DNA of 64,000 bases, taken from positions 106,027,611 to 106,091,610 of the forward strand of contig NC_089595.1 in assembly GCF_019320115.1 (NCBI RefSeq), written 5' to 3'. Both the position numbers and the translations under genes were made by a program. This DNA is from Miscanthus floridulus. Lineage: Eukaryota > Streptophyta > Magnoliopsida > Poales > Poaceae. Position 1 is the stretch's first letter, and each line of letters begins with the position of its first letter. Shown one piece after another: positions 34,870 through 45,969 of the stretch. The notes under the pieces were generated by a model that worked only from the letters and a program-made list of their open reading frames with translations, did no database searches and was not told where the DNA came from.

Positions 34870-36469
34870 TTGTATACATGGACAAACGTTATTTGAAGAA
34901 TAATCATGACGAGGACGTTTGTGGAGAAACGTCGTAATGAAAATTATATTAAATATAAATATTAGAAGTGTACTTATCTTTGGATAGAAATCTGGTCGGC
35001 AGTGATGAAGTTGTCCGGTCCTTGAGCTTTTCGGCCTGTTGTGACGTTGGTCACGGTTGTCATAGCGCCGCTCTTCGTGGCGATCATCATTGCGACGTGG
35101 TCCGGTGGTCAAGGTGGTCGGAGCTCAGCAGAGCCGCTCGGGACGTGGTCGACGTGGTCTGGTGGTCGAGGTGGTCGGAGCTCGGTGGAGCCGCTCGGGA
35201 CGTGGTCTGGTGGTCGAGGTGGTCAGAGCTCAACAGAGCCGCTTGGGACGTGGTCGACGTGGTCTGGTGGTCGGAGAGATCGTTGCCTGATCGGAGAAGC
35301 GATGCCGTATGGCGCTTTGATAGAAGACCGAGCGGAGTAGTCGGCCTGTCGCGATGTCCGAATAGGTGGATGTCGCATGGACGGCTCACTTATGACTTGG
35401 GCAGTTCGCTTGATGGCTCGGACGGCATGCTTAGCAGTTCGTTCGATGGAGGACCGACGCCACATCCGTGCCTCAAAAGATCATCGATTCATCGTGGTGA
35501 TCATGTCGACGTCGGAGAGCTTTGTCGTCACATACGCGGCTCCAATACTTGCTGTAGTATTCGGCTTGGATGCTGGACTGGGCATGATGCACACATATGT
35601 TGTACGTGTGTGCGTCATGGCTCTATAGATGTATATGCATGAATACATGCAATCATTTTCTTGATCGTTGAAGATTAGCTAGCATGCTTGATAGATGCAC
35701 CGTGCATGTATACATGTATACAAGCCTCAATATTTAATTAGCTTGCATGATCCTGTAGTTCCAATAATTCACCGTGAGCTTCACGGTAAGCTATAAGGCA
35801 ACACGTGATGATGACGCCTTTCCGGTTTGCCTTGCATATGATTGAACCAAGTGGATCTGGGCTACTTGGTGCATGACCGCGTCATGTCCAATCGAAGTCC
35901 GTGGATGGGGCCACCATGCTGAACCATAGTAGTCAACTACGGATTGTGGAGGAGTTGACAACGAAGGCTGCCATGGATGGCGATGAGCCGGCGACGCTTG
36001 TCGACGGTGCGAGATGACAACGTCGAAAGATGTAGCCGGATTCCTGCCAGTAGTTGTCACGCAGACATATGTAGAGATATATCCGGAGATGTACATGTAT
36101 CGTAGGATGTGTTAATTGAAAGTAAAAAATCACTTAGCTTTTCATGTATAAAATCCAGGTACTCAGATCGATGCAAGCCCTCGGCCATGATACAAAAGGA
36201 TTGGATCAACTAGATGCAACTTCCTATGCGGATATGTTTTGACCTTGCTGTCCCAGTCAAGATCTGTCTCCCATCTAGCACACACAGAAAGTACGGGGCC
36301 GCCGCCGCACGCTCAAAGCGCTGTTGCGAGTTGCGTTTGGCACCGGGGCTTGATCGTCATAGTCCGCCGAAGAACGTCACCGCGAGAACCCGGGTTGCGG
36401 CTAACGTCGTTGGTGAAGAAAATTCCATCTAGTTCACCATGGATCAGCGCGCACATCCCCTAAAAGGGG
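34870..36469 (-). other. element B leader / non-coding internal region
   Basis: Sequence between the 5' primer site and the second tail copy. It contains a local GGTGGTCGAGGTGGTCGGAG-type repeat (35.08-35.28 kb) that opens spurious low-complexity frames on both strands. No gag, pol or antisense ORF was found here, so this half of the composite lacks coding capacity. Confidence 0.55.
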
Positions 36470-36489
36470 ACCCCTACCTGGCGCAACAC
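36470..36489 (-). promoter_or_regulatory. element B primer binding site
   Basis: On the minus strand the LTR end ...CATCAACA is followed by GTGTTGCGCCAGGTAGGGG, close to the TGGCGCGCCAGGTAGGGG-type primer site of grass Tat elements. It fixes the minus orientation of B. The cognate tRNA is not assigned. Confidence 0.7.
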
Positions 36490-36959
36490 TGTTGATGAAA
36501 TATGGTTGGCAGTCTACCTAGGGGTATGCCCAAGGTAGTAGATTGTCGGCAGATAGATGCGTAAGCCACAAACAAGATGGTGACGCAAGACAGACACAAG
36601 GTTTTATCCAGGTTCGGCCGTCATGAAGGCGTAATACCTACGTCCTGCGTCTGATTGTATTGCTGTATGTCAATGAGAGATGTTTTTAGAGAGGTCCCCT
36701 GCCCGCCTTATATAGTCCGGGGGGCAGGGTTACAGATCTGGAAAATAATCCTAGCCAGTTACAATTGCCATAGGTGGTCGGATAAGGATTCCTATTCTAA
36801 CCGACCAGGATCTTGCTTGATCTCCAAATCTGCCTTGACTCCTTGTGCGGGATTCCGAACAGGTTGGCCAGGCCACGCGTCGTCTTCTAGTGGACCGGAC
36901 CCCCTGATCTGGGCTGGCCCAAGCCTAGCCGTAAGGGTATAGGGGTTAATACCCCCACA
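36490..36959 (-). repeat. element B 5' LTR (right)
   Basis: 470 bp, TG...CA. A TATATAAGG-type promoter lies on the minus strand near 36708-36717. It is nearly identical to 21159-21629. Confidence 0.9.
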
Positions 36960-37425
36960 CCCTGTAGAACAGCCCGCTCCTGGTAAGGTCCCGAACCACA
37001 TCTAGGACCTCTGCTAGCTGGACCGCGGGTGCGCTAGTGCTGGGCGCCGACCCAAAGACGTCCGAGATGACAAGCTGGGCAACGTTGTGGATCTAGTCAA
37101 GATGCCCCTCGAGAGCACGTTGCTCTTCACGGGACTTGGCCAGTTCCTCCGCATTATGGCTAAGGGTCGCCTTGGTCGTTTCTAGGTCCTGCTCCAGCGT
37201 CTTCACCTTTCCATCTAGCTCTGAGCGCAAAAACCAATGCGTAGGGTATCCCAACCCGCGCTCATGGAAGGTGAGGAAGGACACCACCTCTTCGGCCCGA
37301 GGCTGCAGAAACTCCTCCCTCCCAGGAACCCTCCAGTGCGCCACCTTCTGCGGTGGTAGAAACCCCTTCTTGATGAAGGCCTCTAGCACCAACTTCCTCA
37401 CAGTGGACGACCTCTAGTCCGACAT
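36960..37425 (-). pseudogene. element A antisense ORF, N-terminal part
   Basis: The minus strand encodes FIKKGFLPPQKVAHWRVPG, then EEVVSFLTFHERGLGYPTHW, then a charged coiled-coil-like stretch (DGKVKTLEQDLETTKATL...). These motifs are typical of the antisense ORF of Tat elements. A stop near 37092 follows; beyond it the same frame runs to the element B insertion at 36959 and continues at 21158 downwards. Confidence 0.7.
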
Positions 37426-37429
37426 TTCG

Positions 37430-39105
37430 CTCTAGGATCGCAAGAGGATTGGTGAGTTCTTCTCTTCCCCCTCGCTCTCTCCCCTTTCTTTCCTAGAAAC
37501 CTCCATGGATCTCAGGAACGCTCACGGCAAGAAGGAAGAGGGAAGGCGGCGGCAGACGAGGAACAGGCAAAAGAACAGGGCGAAAAAACCCTCTCCCTTC
37601 TCCTACTTAAGGAAAAGAAAACATCAGTCAGGGAAGGGTGCATTGATCAGGGAGGACGGAACGGCGAAGTAAGGAATTCTCTCTCTCTTTCCCATTTAAT
37701 GTAGATAAGACACGCCCTGACCGATGAGACGTGCCCTGCACGATGGAACGGCTCCTGATCAGAAGGGACGTGGCCTAGCCATGGCCCACCACTACCGCAC
37801 GACCAACCACTACCGCACGATGGGCACAGGAACCGAAGCACCACCGCATGTGGGTGGCTCCTCGCTTCCCTAGGCCAGACCTAGAAGAACCCAAAGCGAA
37901 ATCTTCCGCCGAAAGAAACCATCCGACCCCCTGAGTCGATCAAATCACTCAGGATAGACATTGAATGATAGGTAAGGAAGCGAAGGGGCACCCCATGTAG
38001 GCCATGCTGACTCTATCATGAACGACGAGCATGGGTCTCGGTCGAACATTTCTGACTAAAGCTCTCTAAACCCTATCACTCAGGTCATCAAGGTAAGCAT
38101 GCGTTCATTAATACAAAAATTGTTCACATAAAGGCTCACCCACGATTGACGAGCGCAGGTCCCGGTCAGACATTTCCAACTAAAGCTCTCCCAACCCCTT
38201 CACTCAAGCCATCAAGGTGAGCACTACCAATCCCCTCCATTTCCTTACAATCATTTCATACATCCATACGTGCATTCATTCCATACGCCCGAACCTCCTA
38301 AATGATTTGAGCCCTGAACCGCTCGGGGGCTTGGGAACTAAGCATCGCACGTGTAGTGAAATACATCACAACGTTCCGTGTTGCATCACGAAGCGGTGGT
38401 TGCCTCATTCGATAAGAGCAACCAACAAAGCCAGGGGAGAAAACCGTAGATGAGCTCCGTGCGACCCTCGCCCAGTCTGGTAGACCGGGTCATCTCAACC
38501 TTCTTGTTCGATCCTGAACCTCTCGCCAAGCCCACAGAATCTCCATCAAGGAGAGGCCGTTAGGCCCCCTGGGTCGGTCTCTAGAATGACCCAGGCATCT
38601 ATCGGGTTGTAGGTAAAGGAGTAGTAGAATGTCACAAGAGGGCTATGCCGACCCCATCACGAACGACGGACCTAGATTCCACTCGATCATACCTGTTAGC
38701 GAACTCACCGAGCGACGTCATTCGAGCTCGAGTGATTGGGACAGGCGACTAGACTTAGCCCCTCTAGTTGTGAGGAACCAAGGATGGGGTAACGCACACA
38801 ACTCACAATCGACCCCTATGAAGGCCCAACAGGGCTCGGGGGCTCAAGACAAATGCCAGGGATTGCGACCCCGAACTCGCTAGGATCCACGACTCTGACT
38901 CGCCCGGTCCCACGGCGCGCACCGATGCTAGGATCCGCGAGCACCACCTCGTCTGATCTATAAACTAACCAACTAACTACACTTCCGACTACGCTCCAAA
39001 AAACCAGGGACCGCGACTTCGAACTCGCATCGACTCTGAACTCACGTCATCTAGCTACACTTCCAACTGTGCTCCAAAAAAACCTGGGTTTGCGACCCTG
39101 ATCTC
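37430..39105. other. element A non-coding tail
   Basis: Between the antisense ORF and the minisatellite. GC-moderate sequence with repeated phrases (for example CCGGTCAGACATTTCC / TCGGTCGAACATTTCT near 38040 and 38165). No protein domain was recognised. Confidence 0.5.
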
Positions 39106-40150
39106 ACCCCATGACTCTGACTCGCTCGATCCCACGGCGTGCATCGACGCCAGCATCAGTGAGCTCTGTCTCATCCAAGACTGACTCCCTCGCTCGATCC
39201 CACAGCACGCATCGACGCTAGGATCAGTGAGCATTGTCTCGTCTAAAACACGACTCTAACTCGCTCGATCCCACGGCGTGCATCGACGCCAGCATCAGTG
39301 AGCTCTGTCTCATCCAAGACTGACTCCCTCGCTCGATCCCACAATGTGCATCAACGCCAGGATCAGTGAGCACTGTCTCGTCCAAAACACGACTCCGACT
39401 CGCTCGATCCCATAGTGCGCATCGATGCCAGCATCAGTGAGCTCTGTCTCATCCAAGATTGACTCTCTCGCTCGATCCCACGGCATGCATCGATGCTAGG
39501 ATCAGTGAGCACTGTCTCATCCAAAACATGACTCCAATTCGCTCGATCCCACGGTGCGCATCGACGCCAGCATTAGTGAGCTCTGTCTCATCCAAGACTG
39601 ACTTCCTCGCTCGATCCCACGGCGCGCATCGACACCAGGATCAATGAGCACTGTCTCATCCAAAACAAGACTCCGACTCGCTCAATCCCACGGCGCGCAT
39701 CGACGCCAGCATCAGTGAGCTCTGTCTCGTTCAAGACTGACTCCCTCATTCGATCCCACGGCGTGCATCGACGCCAGCATCAGTGACCTCTGTCTCGTCC
39801 AAAACTGACTCCCTCGCTTGATCCCATGGCGTGCATCGACACCAGGATCAGTGAGCTCTGTCTCGTCCAAAACATGACTTCGACTCGCTTGATCCCACGG
39901 CATGCATCGACGCCAACATCAATGAGCTCTGACTCATCCAAAACTGACTCCCTCACTCAATCCCACGACGCGCATCGACGCCAGGGTCAGTGAGCTCTGT
40001 CTCATCTAAAACTAACTGCTTCACCTGATTCCACGGCACGCATCGACGCCAGGACCATTGAAGCTTCGTCTCGTCCAAAACCCTTGACTGACTCTCTTGC
40101 TTGATCCACGGCGTGCACCGACGCCAGGATCCATGAGCTCCCTCTCGCCC
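39106..40150. repeat. minisatellite of ~69-bp units in element A tail
   Basis: About 15 direct copies of a unit around CTCGATCCCACGGCGCGCAT and GACGCCAGGATCAGTGAGC. Two variants alternate for part of the array (GCATCAGTGAGCTCTGTC against GGATCAGTGAGCACTGTC), giving a higher-order period of about 138 bp. Long open frames here are by-products of the repeat period. Confidence 0.88.
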
Positions 40151-40370
40151 AATCTCTCAAAACAACTAAAAACCACCTTGGTTGCACAACGACGCCTTGG
40201 TCGACAAAACTCTGTCTCAATGAAAAAACTCTCCCACTGACAACACAGAAACCCCCCCCCAAACGGTTTCGCCCTAACCGCCCGAGGGCTTGGGGGCTAC
40301 ACCCGCATGTGCGCTCGCGCGCACCCGCCAGCAAGACAAAAATCCCCCGGATGACTCTACCCGAATCACC

Positions 40371-40388
40371 CAGGGGCTCAGGGGCTTC
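40371..40388 (+). promoter_or_regulatory. element A polypurine-tract region
   Basis: AGGGGCTCAGGGGCTTC lies directly before the right LTR, where plus-strand priming occurs. It is interrupted by pyrimidines, so it is a weak match. Confidence 0.45.
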
Positions 40389-41635
40389 TGACGGGTTCAT
40401 AAACCCGGGGTCCCTCAGGGACCGGCTTCCACGCCAAGGCTCAGCCCAAGAGTCTAAAACAACAGACTAGAAGGGTGGCCCAGTCACCAACCAGAAGGAC
40501 TGGCTGAAGAGGAACAACGCCCTTTCATCGGCTGCTTCGGCCCACCTCTCGGACCGGAGCGTTCACTTCAACTCCAGCCGCCACCGAACAGCCTCTCCAA
40601 TCGGAAGACCTGGCCCAAAACACTACTTCCGGCTCTGACCCTGCGTCTCCGACTAGGGGTCACAGGAAACCTGCTCATCGCTCTTCTCCGACCGGCGCAC
40701 TCAGAGCCGACTGGAGCCATCCGACCAGGGACGCTCGCTCGGTAGGAACCAGAAGACGTCCGGAGAAAGACAAGACAAGGCTCACAAGTCAAAACCACTA
40801 TACCAAGGACCATACCCTATGTGGAATAGTACTCTGCAGCCACCCTGACACAAACAATATTGTAGGCGCCGATATCTCCCTCTACGGTATTGTAGGGGCT
40901 GCTAAAACTCCCATTCGGTAAGGCCCCCCACGTGTCTTTGGGCATCGATAGCGGTATGGGCACCAAGATTTACCGTACCGAGTGAACATAGCGAGACTCC
41001 TCACATGCCTCTAGGCATCGAATAGTATTTGCAGGTACCAACATCCACCATCTCTGAAAAAGGCAGCACGACCTCCTGTGTGCATCTAACATTCTATAGT
41101 GATGGCAACAATGTTGTAAGCGCCAACCACTATCTTGTACCCGCCGGTGTGGGCAACAAGGCTCGGAAGGCATGGGCAACAAGGCTCGGCAGCATACGTA
41201 CCCTCACCCTCTCACTTGTAAAGCCGTCCCCTTCGTCTATAAAAGGGGGTGCACTTCCTCCAACAAAGAGAACCGATTCCAGTTGGCTAGAGTTCCTTAG
41301 ATCGATAGCTCACAACCATAGAACTGCCAGGTTCGGACCTCAAGCACCTGGTTTGAACACTTAGCTCATAGCGAAGTTCCTGTCACTCTTGGCCCTTCTG
41401 ACCGGAGCCGACCGGATCACTTGTACACCCTATCTTTCTCCTTCTCGTTTGTAACCGCACTGCAAACTTCGAGCACCTAGACTCAGAAATAAAGTCACCA
41501 ACCGACCCCGACTGGACGTAGGGCACGTTGCCTGAACCAGTATAAATCCTATGTCATTGAGTGCTAGGCCACATCTGATCACAACGTACAGCAAAACTAC
41601 AAATATTCACTAGTTGGTCACTTTCTGCACCGACA
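40389..41635 (+). repeat. element A 3' LTR
   Basis: 1247 bp, TG...CA, pairs with 17268-18513 and is followed by the duplication CTTCC at 41636-41640. Confidence 0.92.
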
Positions 41636-41640
41636 CTTCC

Positions 41641-42562
41641 ACTCATGTGTTTATGTGTCTATACCTTTCCTAGAGTAGCTTAGAATATATAGTTGATAGG
41701 TTTGACTACAAATTGCAAAACTTTTTTTTGCTATTTAAGTGAAAACATTAGATAAACCTTAAATGCACATCTTGCTAGTTAAATTCTTGCATATCTTAAT
41801 TTTTTTAATTCAAACGGGGAGAGCTTTCCCACCACATTTTTTTTTCCAAATGAGAGCTCCAGCTAATTGAAGCTATCAGGAAGTTACAAGAGAGGAGCTA
41901 GCGATGCCAATTGTTCATGCCATTTACATCATGATCATGACTTAGGCATTGCGCCAAATTACAAAATCATCATCGACCTTAGAAATAATATCTTAATAGT
42001 TAGATTTTATATATTTATGTAGTGTCGTCATAGGCCAAAAAACTTTTAGTGACCTAATTCACCCCTTCCTCTCTTGGATCCCATGGAGCTCCCCCTTCTC
42101 CTTTCAACCTCATTGTCTTGAGAATGAGGCTATTTGGCTTGTTTAAAGAAAGAATTTATTTTCCACGACATTATGAGGTGGTTATTTTACAAAATAGTAC
42201 ATGTCTTTCTGCTATGCGCATCTAATCACGTTGCATCTTTCATGGTAGAAGAGCTCAAACTCTCTTAAGCATGCAGTCCCTCAAGTTCAAATTAGAATTT
42301 ACTTTGATTTTGTCTTAAATCAAACTTCTTAACTTATCGAGTTTATAAGAAAATGCACCAACATCTAATTATTAGTTCTATTAAATAAATTCTCCATGAA
42401 GCACATTTTGACGGTGTGTTTATTTGAACAGGTAGATGTTGTAGTTGATAAGTCTTTTATTAGAGGTAGTTTAGAGATTTAAATATTTATTTTAAGTTCT
42501 CATATTTTAACAATTAAAATTTATAATTTTTATACGAGTTTAGATATCGATATATTTCCTCC
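41641..42562. other. right half of the repeat interrupted by element A
   Basis: AT-rich, no gene. It is the continuation of the 15-17.26 kb sequence after removing element A. The stretch near 42045-42110 (CTAATTCACCCC...CTCCTTTCAA) resembles termini of grass LTR elements. Confidence 0.4.
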
Positions 42563-44021
42563 TGAAGGGACCGTGATGCCTAAGAGAGGGGGGTGAATTA
42601 GGCAACTTAAAAATTCCAACTCTAAACTATGACCTCTTTTTCTAACCCTAGCAAAACCTATGCAATAGATAAACTATCTAGATGTGCAACTATGGTTTTG
42701 CTAGTGTGTTGCTATCTCTACCGCAAACGTAGTAAAGTAATCAATGTAATTGCGGAAGCTAAAGAGCAAGGTAGAGATATGCAAACTCCCATCGACGACT
42801 CCGGTATTTTTACCGAGGTATCGAGAAGCGTGCAAGCTTTCCCTTAGTCCTCGTTGGAGCCCATCGCAAGGAATCCCTCGCAAGGGACAAGCTCCCGGTC
42901 GGGTAACTCCGTGGATAGCCTCGGGCCTTCCCCACGCGCAAGTGGGTCTCCGACGTGCCTTCCGGCAAGCCTCTCCCGGATGCTCCCCGCCGTCTTCACT
43001 ATAAAGCTTCCGGCCGAAACGCCGCGGGCCTTGTTCCCTCCGATACACGGTGGCGGCCACACCACAAACGCGGTTGGTGTGATCTCACAAGACTTCAAGC
43101 CCCTCTGATGTACAACAATGGTGCTCGCAAGCACCGAGTGATAAGAGGTATGCAAACCTCACTAAACACTAGGCCTAAACCTAGAGCAAGCGCATGAGCG
43201 GTGGTCTAATCAACCTAAGCACTTCGCAAAGCACCTACGCTAATCACCTAATGAATCATTAAGCTCTATGCAAGTGGAGATCATTAAAATGGTGTATCAA
43301 CACCCTTGGTATGTTTCCTCAGCTCCACGCTTACCAAATGGCCGATTGGGGGGTCTATTTATAAGCCCCACTGAGAAAGTAGCCATTGGGGTCGAACTTC
43401 CGCAATTCTGCTACTGACCGGACGGGTCCGGTCGTCCTAACCGTTGAGCCGGCAATGTGCTGATCAAACGCTGGCCAGCATCCGGTCGCCTGCCACCGGA
43501 CGCGTCCGGTCGTAGATTTGCCGCTCTGGAACCTCTCTGTACTCGATCGGACGCTGCTTCCCTATGTCCGGTCGGTTTCGCCGCCCGCGTCCGGTCGTCC
43601 AGAGCCGGTCCAGCGTCTGGTCGCCCCGATTGTAGAGCCACCGGTCCAGCGTCCGGTTGTCCGGTTGTCCCGACTGCCGAGTCACCGGTCTAGCATCCGG
43701 TCGTCCCGACTGCCGAGCCACCAGCGTCCGGTCCAGCGTCCGGTCGCCTCTGCGAGCTCGTTTCTTCGTGATCTTGTGTATGGTTTGGTTCCAATCTTCA
43801 TACTTGGACTTTGCTTGATCTCTTGGGTCTTCTCTTGTGCTCCTAAGGTCTTGCTTGAGGTGTTGATCGTCGGATCATCACGTCGCCTTCGTCCAAGTTA
43901 CGTCTTGCATCCTATTGAACTACAAAACAAACACTTACAAATTCATTAGTCCAATTTGGTTGTGTTAGACATCAAACACCAAAATCCAAAGTAAATGGGC
44001 CAAGGGTCCATTTTCCTTACA
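42563..44021. mobile_element. probable solo LTR (~1.46 kb)
   Basis: It starts TGAAGGGACCGTGATGCC and ends ...TTTTCCTTACA. It is flanked by CCTCC (42558-42562) and CCTCT (44022-44026), a 5-bp duplication with one mismatch. The GGGGTGAATTAG motif near the start, the CGTCCGGTCG-type repeats at 43.41-43.76 kb and the length fit long LTRs of grass retroelements. No internal coding region or partner LTR is in the window. Family assignment was not attempted. Confidence 0.5.
43415..43760. repeat. CGTCCGGTCG-rich degenerate repeat
   Basis: Many irregularly spaced copies of GTCCGGTCG / CCGGACGCGTCCGGTC, including near-identical ~57-bp blocks ending GTCCCGACTGCCGAG. It lies inside the probable solo LTR. 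The long open frames here are caused by the repeat. Confidence 0.75.
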
Positions 44022-44645
44022 CCTCTGTCATAAAAAGAATGCAATTTTCGTTTTAGACCTAGACAAGCGCTTGTCCAGGCTCAAAACTAAAAATGTATTT
44101 TTTTAAGACAGTGAGAGTAGATCATAGATTATGCTGATTCTTGTGCATAGGGATGGGAATGCGCCGGATTTGGTGCCGGTGGAGTAAAAACTTGCTCTCG
44201 ACGATGTCCGTGATACTTGGCTACACCCATCCTTAATGAGACCCACGGGTGCAATATCACACCCACACCCGCGCTGTGTCGATAAGAAGCTAATATATAA
44301 CAAAAAAATAAAAGTTGAGAGAAATAACATGTAACTATCAATTTATCAACAAAACAATGAATTAAAAGTTCACAACAACTTAAATCTAGTATAGTACATA
44401 CTATGTAGACAACATAGGGCTTGTTTGGAAACATTTGTGAGCTGTTTTTTTTTTTGCCTAACACCATTTTTCAAAACAGTACAGTGAAGTTGTTTTTCTT
44501 CTGTGAATGAGTTGAGATGAAACCGGAAAACTAGTTTATCCCAGCTTCAACTGTCTCCGGTGGGCCCCAACGAGTACCTTTCTCACGTTACCCATCATGC
44601 ACGTGGGCTCTTCCACCGAGGCATGCAGCGCAGCTGCCGGAGTAG

Positions 44646-44785
44646 CAGCCTGTTCGTTTGGTTATGGCTTGTTGTAAACGATCGTAAATTTCTAGCTGGA
44701 ACAGTATTTTTCTCTCACACAAATTAGGCAGCAGTACTTCTTCACGAACCAGCAACGATATGAACCAGCCAACCGAACAGGCTGT
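44646..44785. mobile_element. MITE family copy 2 (TIR CAGCCTGTTCG)
   Basis: The termini CAGCCTGTTCG and CGAACAGGCTG are perfect inverted repeats, flanked by TAG on both sides (3-bp duplication). Internal GAGAGAAAAATACTGTT (inverted here) and ACGATCGTAAATTT motifs are shared with the copies at 5541 and 45970. A 3-bp duplication fits PIF/Harbinger or CACTA-derived MITEs. Confidence 0.75.
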
Positions 44786-45025
44786 AGGACCGGCGCGGTT
44801 GTCGGGACTCACGTAGGCGCACCCGCCGGGGCGCGACCGGCGCGGCCGTCGGGGCGAACGGGGGCACGGCCGCCGGGGCGCGTGCAGGGGCCGCCGACAC
44901 GACCGGCTCCGTCGCCAGGGAGCGCGTGGCCGCCGTGGCGCGCGCGAACGTAGCCGCTGGGGCACGCACGACCGGTGCGGCCGCTCAGGCAAGGATGAGG
45001 ATCGCGAGGCGTGGCCGCTCAGGCA

Positions 45026-45707
45026 TAAAGATGGCAACGGGGCCCGATACCCGATACCCGACGAGTATTTGATCCATTAGGGGATGGGGATGGGATCAAA
45101 TATTTACCCGCGGGCATCTAAATAGGCAAGAATCCATCCCCGACAGGTATAGCGGGTATGGGAACGTTCCCTGTTTATCTGTCCCCGTTACCCGTTGGGG
45201 AACCCGACTATTTGAGCTGTCATACGAGTATTAGGCCCAAAGAAGCTCAATATAGGTATTTTGACCCAAATCTGAACAATCATATATATAGTTTGTGTGT
45301 TCTAGAAACTCTAGTTCAATTTTTTTTCACCATCTCCGCCAGCAGCACAAGCACGCCTGCCTCACGAGCGCTCGTGCCCCTCGCTTTCTCAGTTCGGTCT
45401 CTCTGCCACCTTTGCTCGTCCTCCTCGCAACATCGCTCCTTCTCCTCGGCATCTCCGAGATTCCGACACTTATACCCGGGTGAAGAAGAAACGTCTCTTG
45501 CAAAGCTGCGTCCCCAAGTGTCATTGTTTATCGGGTATGCAGTACCCGTCGGGTATCTATTACCCGACCGATGCCCGACGGGTATGGGGATGGGCAAGAA
45601 TCTATACCCGAGACAGTTAATGGTGACAGGGACGAGATGAATTCTCCGTAGCGGGGAAGAGAACGTTCCGACGATACCGGACGGGTACATCCCCGTTGCC
45701 ATCCTTA
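45026..45707. mobile_element. 682-bp non-autonomous hAT element
   Basis: The inverted termini TAAAGATGGCAACGGGG and TAAGGATGGCAACGGGG are flanked by a perfect 8-bp duplication CTCAGGCA at 45018-45025 and 45708-45715. Internal GGGTA/TACCC-rich subterminal repeats (ACCCGATACCCGA; GACGGGTATGGGGATGGG) occur at both ends. There is no transposase. The termini resemble those of the hAT element at 2579-3453 in their first six bases only. Confidence 0.9.
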
Positions 45708-45969
45708 CTCAGGCACGCATCCGAGTGCGGATCTTGGTCCCGTTCGCTGGTCTAAAACTTGGCTAAAACTGGCTGAATTGTTGTGAGAGAAAAACACTGT
45801 TCTGACTGAAAAAAGAAGCCGAACAAGTCGAATATGGGGTAAGCCGAACATGGCCTTGTTCTTGGGCAGAAATCTGGAGTGGCCACACGCCTAGCATTGC
45901 CCCAGCCCCCAGGTATGTGTGCGCATGCGACTGTTTGGCCTGGTTCTTGCACTCATGGAGATGACTAGC

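Larger units (their letters stand above)
21159..36959 (-). mobile_element. element B: Tat-type Ty3-gypsy retrotransposon nested in A
   Basis: Outer LTRs at 36490-36959 (5' on the minus strand) and 21159-21629 (3') are nearly identical. A primer binding site abuts the right LTR, and a near-perfect 5-bp duplication flanks the whole. Read on the minus strand: LTR; leader; a non-coding tail-like segment (34870-33399); an additional LTR-like copy (33398-33034); gag-pol (about 33055-26690); a tail; an antisense ORF on the plus strand (22.8-26.0 kb); a repeat-rich U3-proximal region; LTR. Multiple stops, frameshifts and changed catalytic residues mean it is not autonomous now. It is younger than A, as the nesting and LTR identity both show. 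Confidence 0.88.
17268..41635 (+). mobile_element. element A: non-autonomous Tat-type gypsy retrotransposon, host of nested element B
   Basis: It is bounded by two LTRs (1246 and 1247 bp) that begin TGACGGGTTC and end GCACCGACA, with a perfect 5-bp duplication CTTCC. A primer binding site follows the left LTR, so A reads on the plus strand. Between the LTRs are a gag relic (18568-20134), an antisense ORF (20749-21158 continuing at 36960-37425) and a long non-coding tail with a minisatellite. No protease, RT, RNase H or integrase of A is visible, so A depends on a partner for movement. Without nested B it would be about 8.6 kb. Gag plus an antisense ORF is typical of the Tat lineage of Ty3-gypsy. 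Confidence 0.9.

Noticed and set aside
34968..35642. 224-codon ORF and its antisense partner with SSDHLDHQTTS repeats
   Set aside because: Produced by a local GTGGTCGAGGTGGTCGG repeat in the non-coding part of element B.
39106..40150. Possible CRISPR-like array of regularly spaced repeats
   Set aside because: Units are contiguous diverged tandem copies without unique spacers, in a plant retrotransposon; it is a minisatellite.
43411..43949. ORFs rich in RPDAG/SGRPD motifs
   Set aside because: Translations of the CGTCCGGTCG repeat inside the probable solo LTR.
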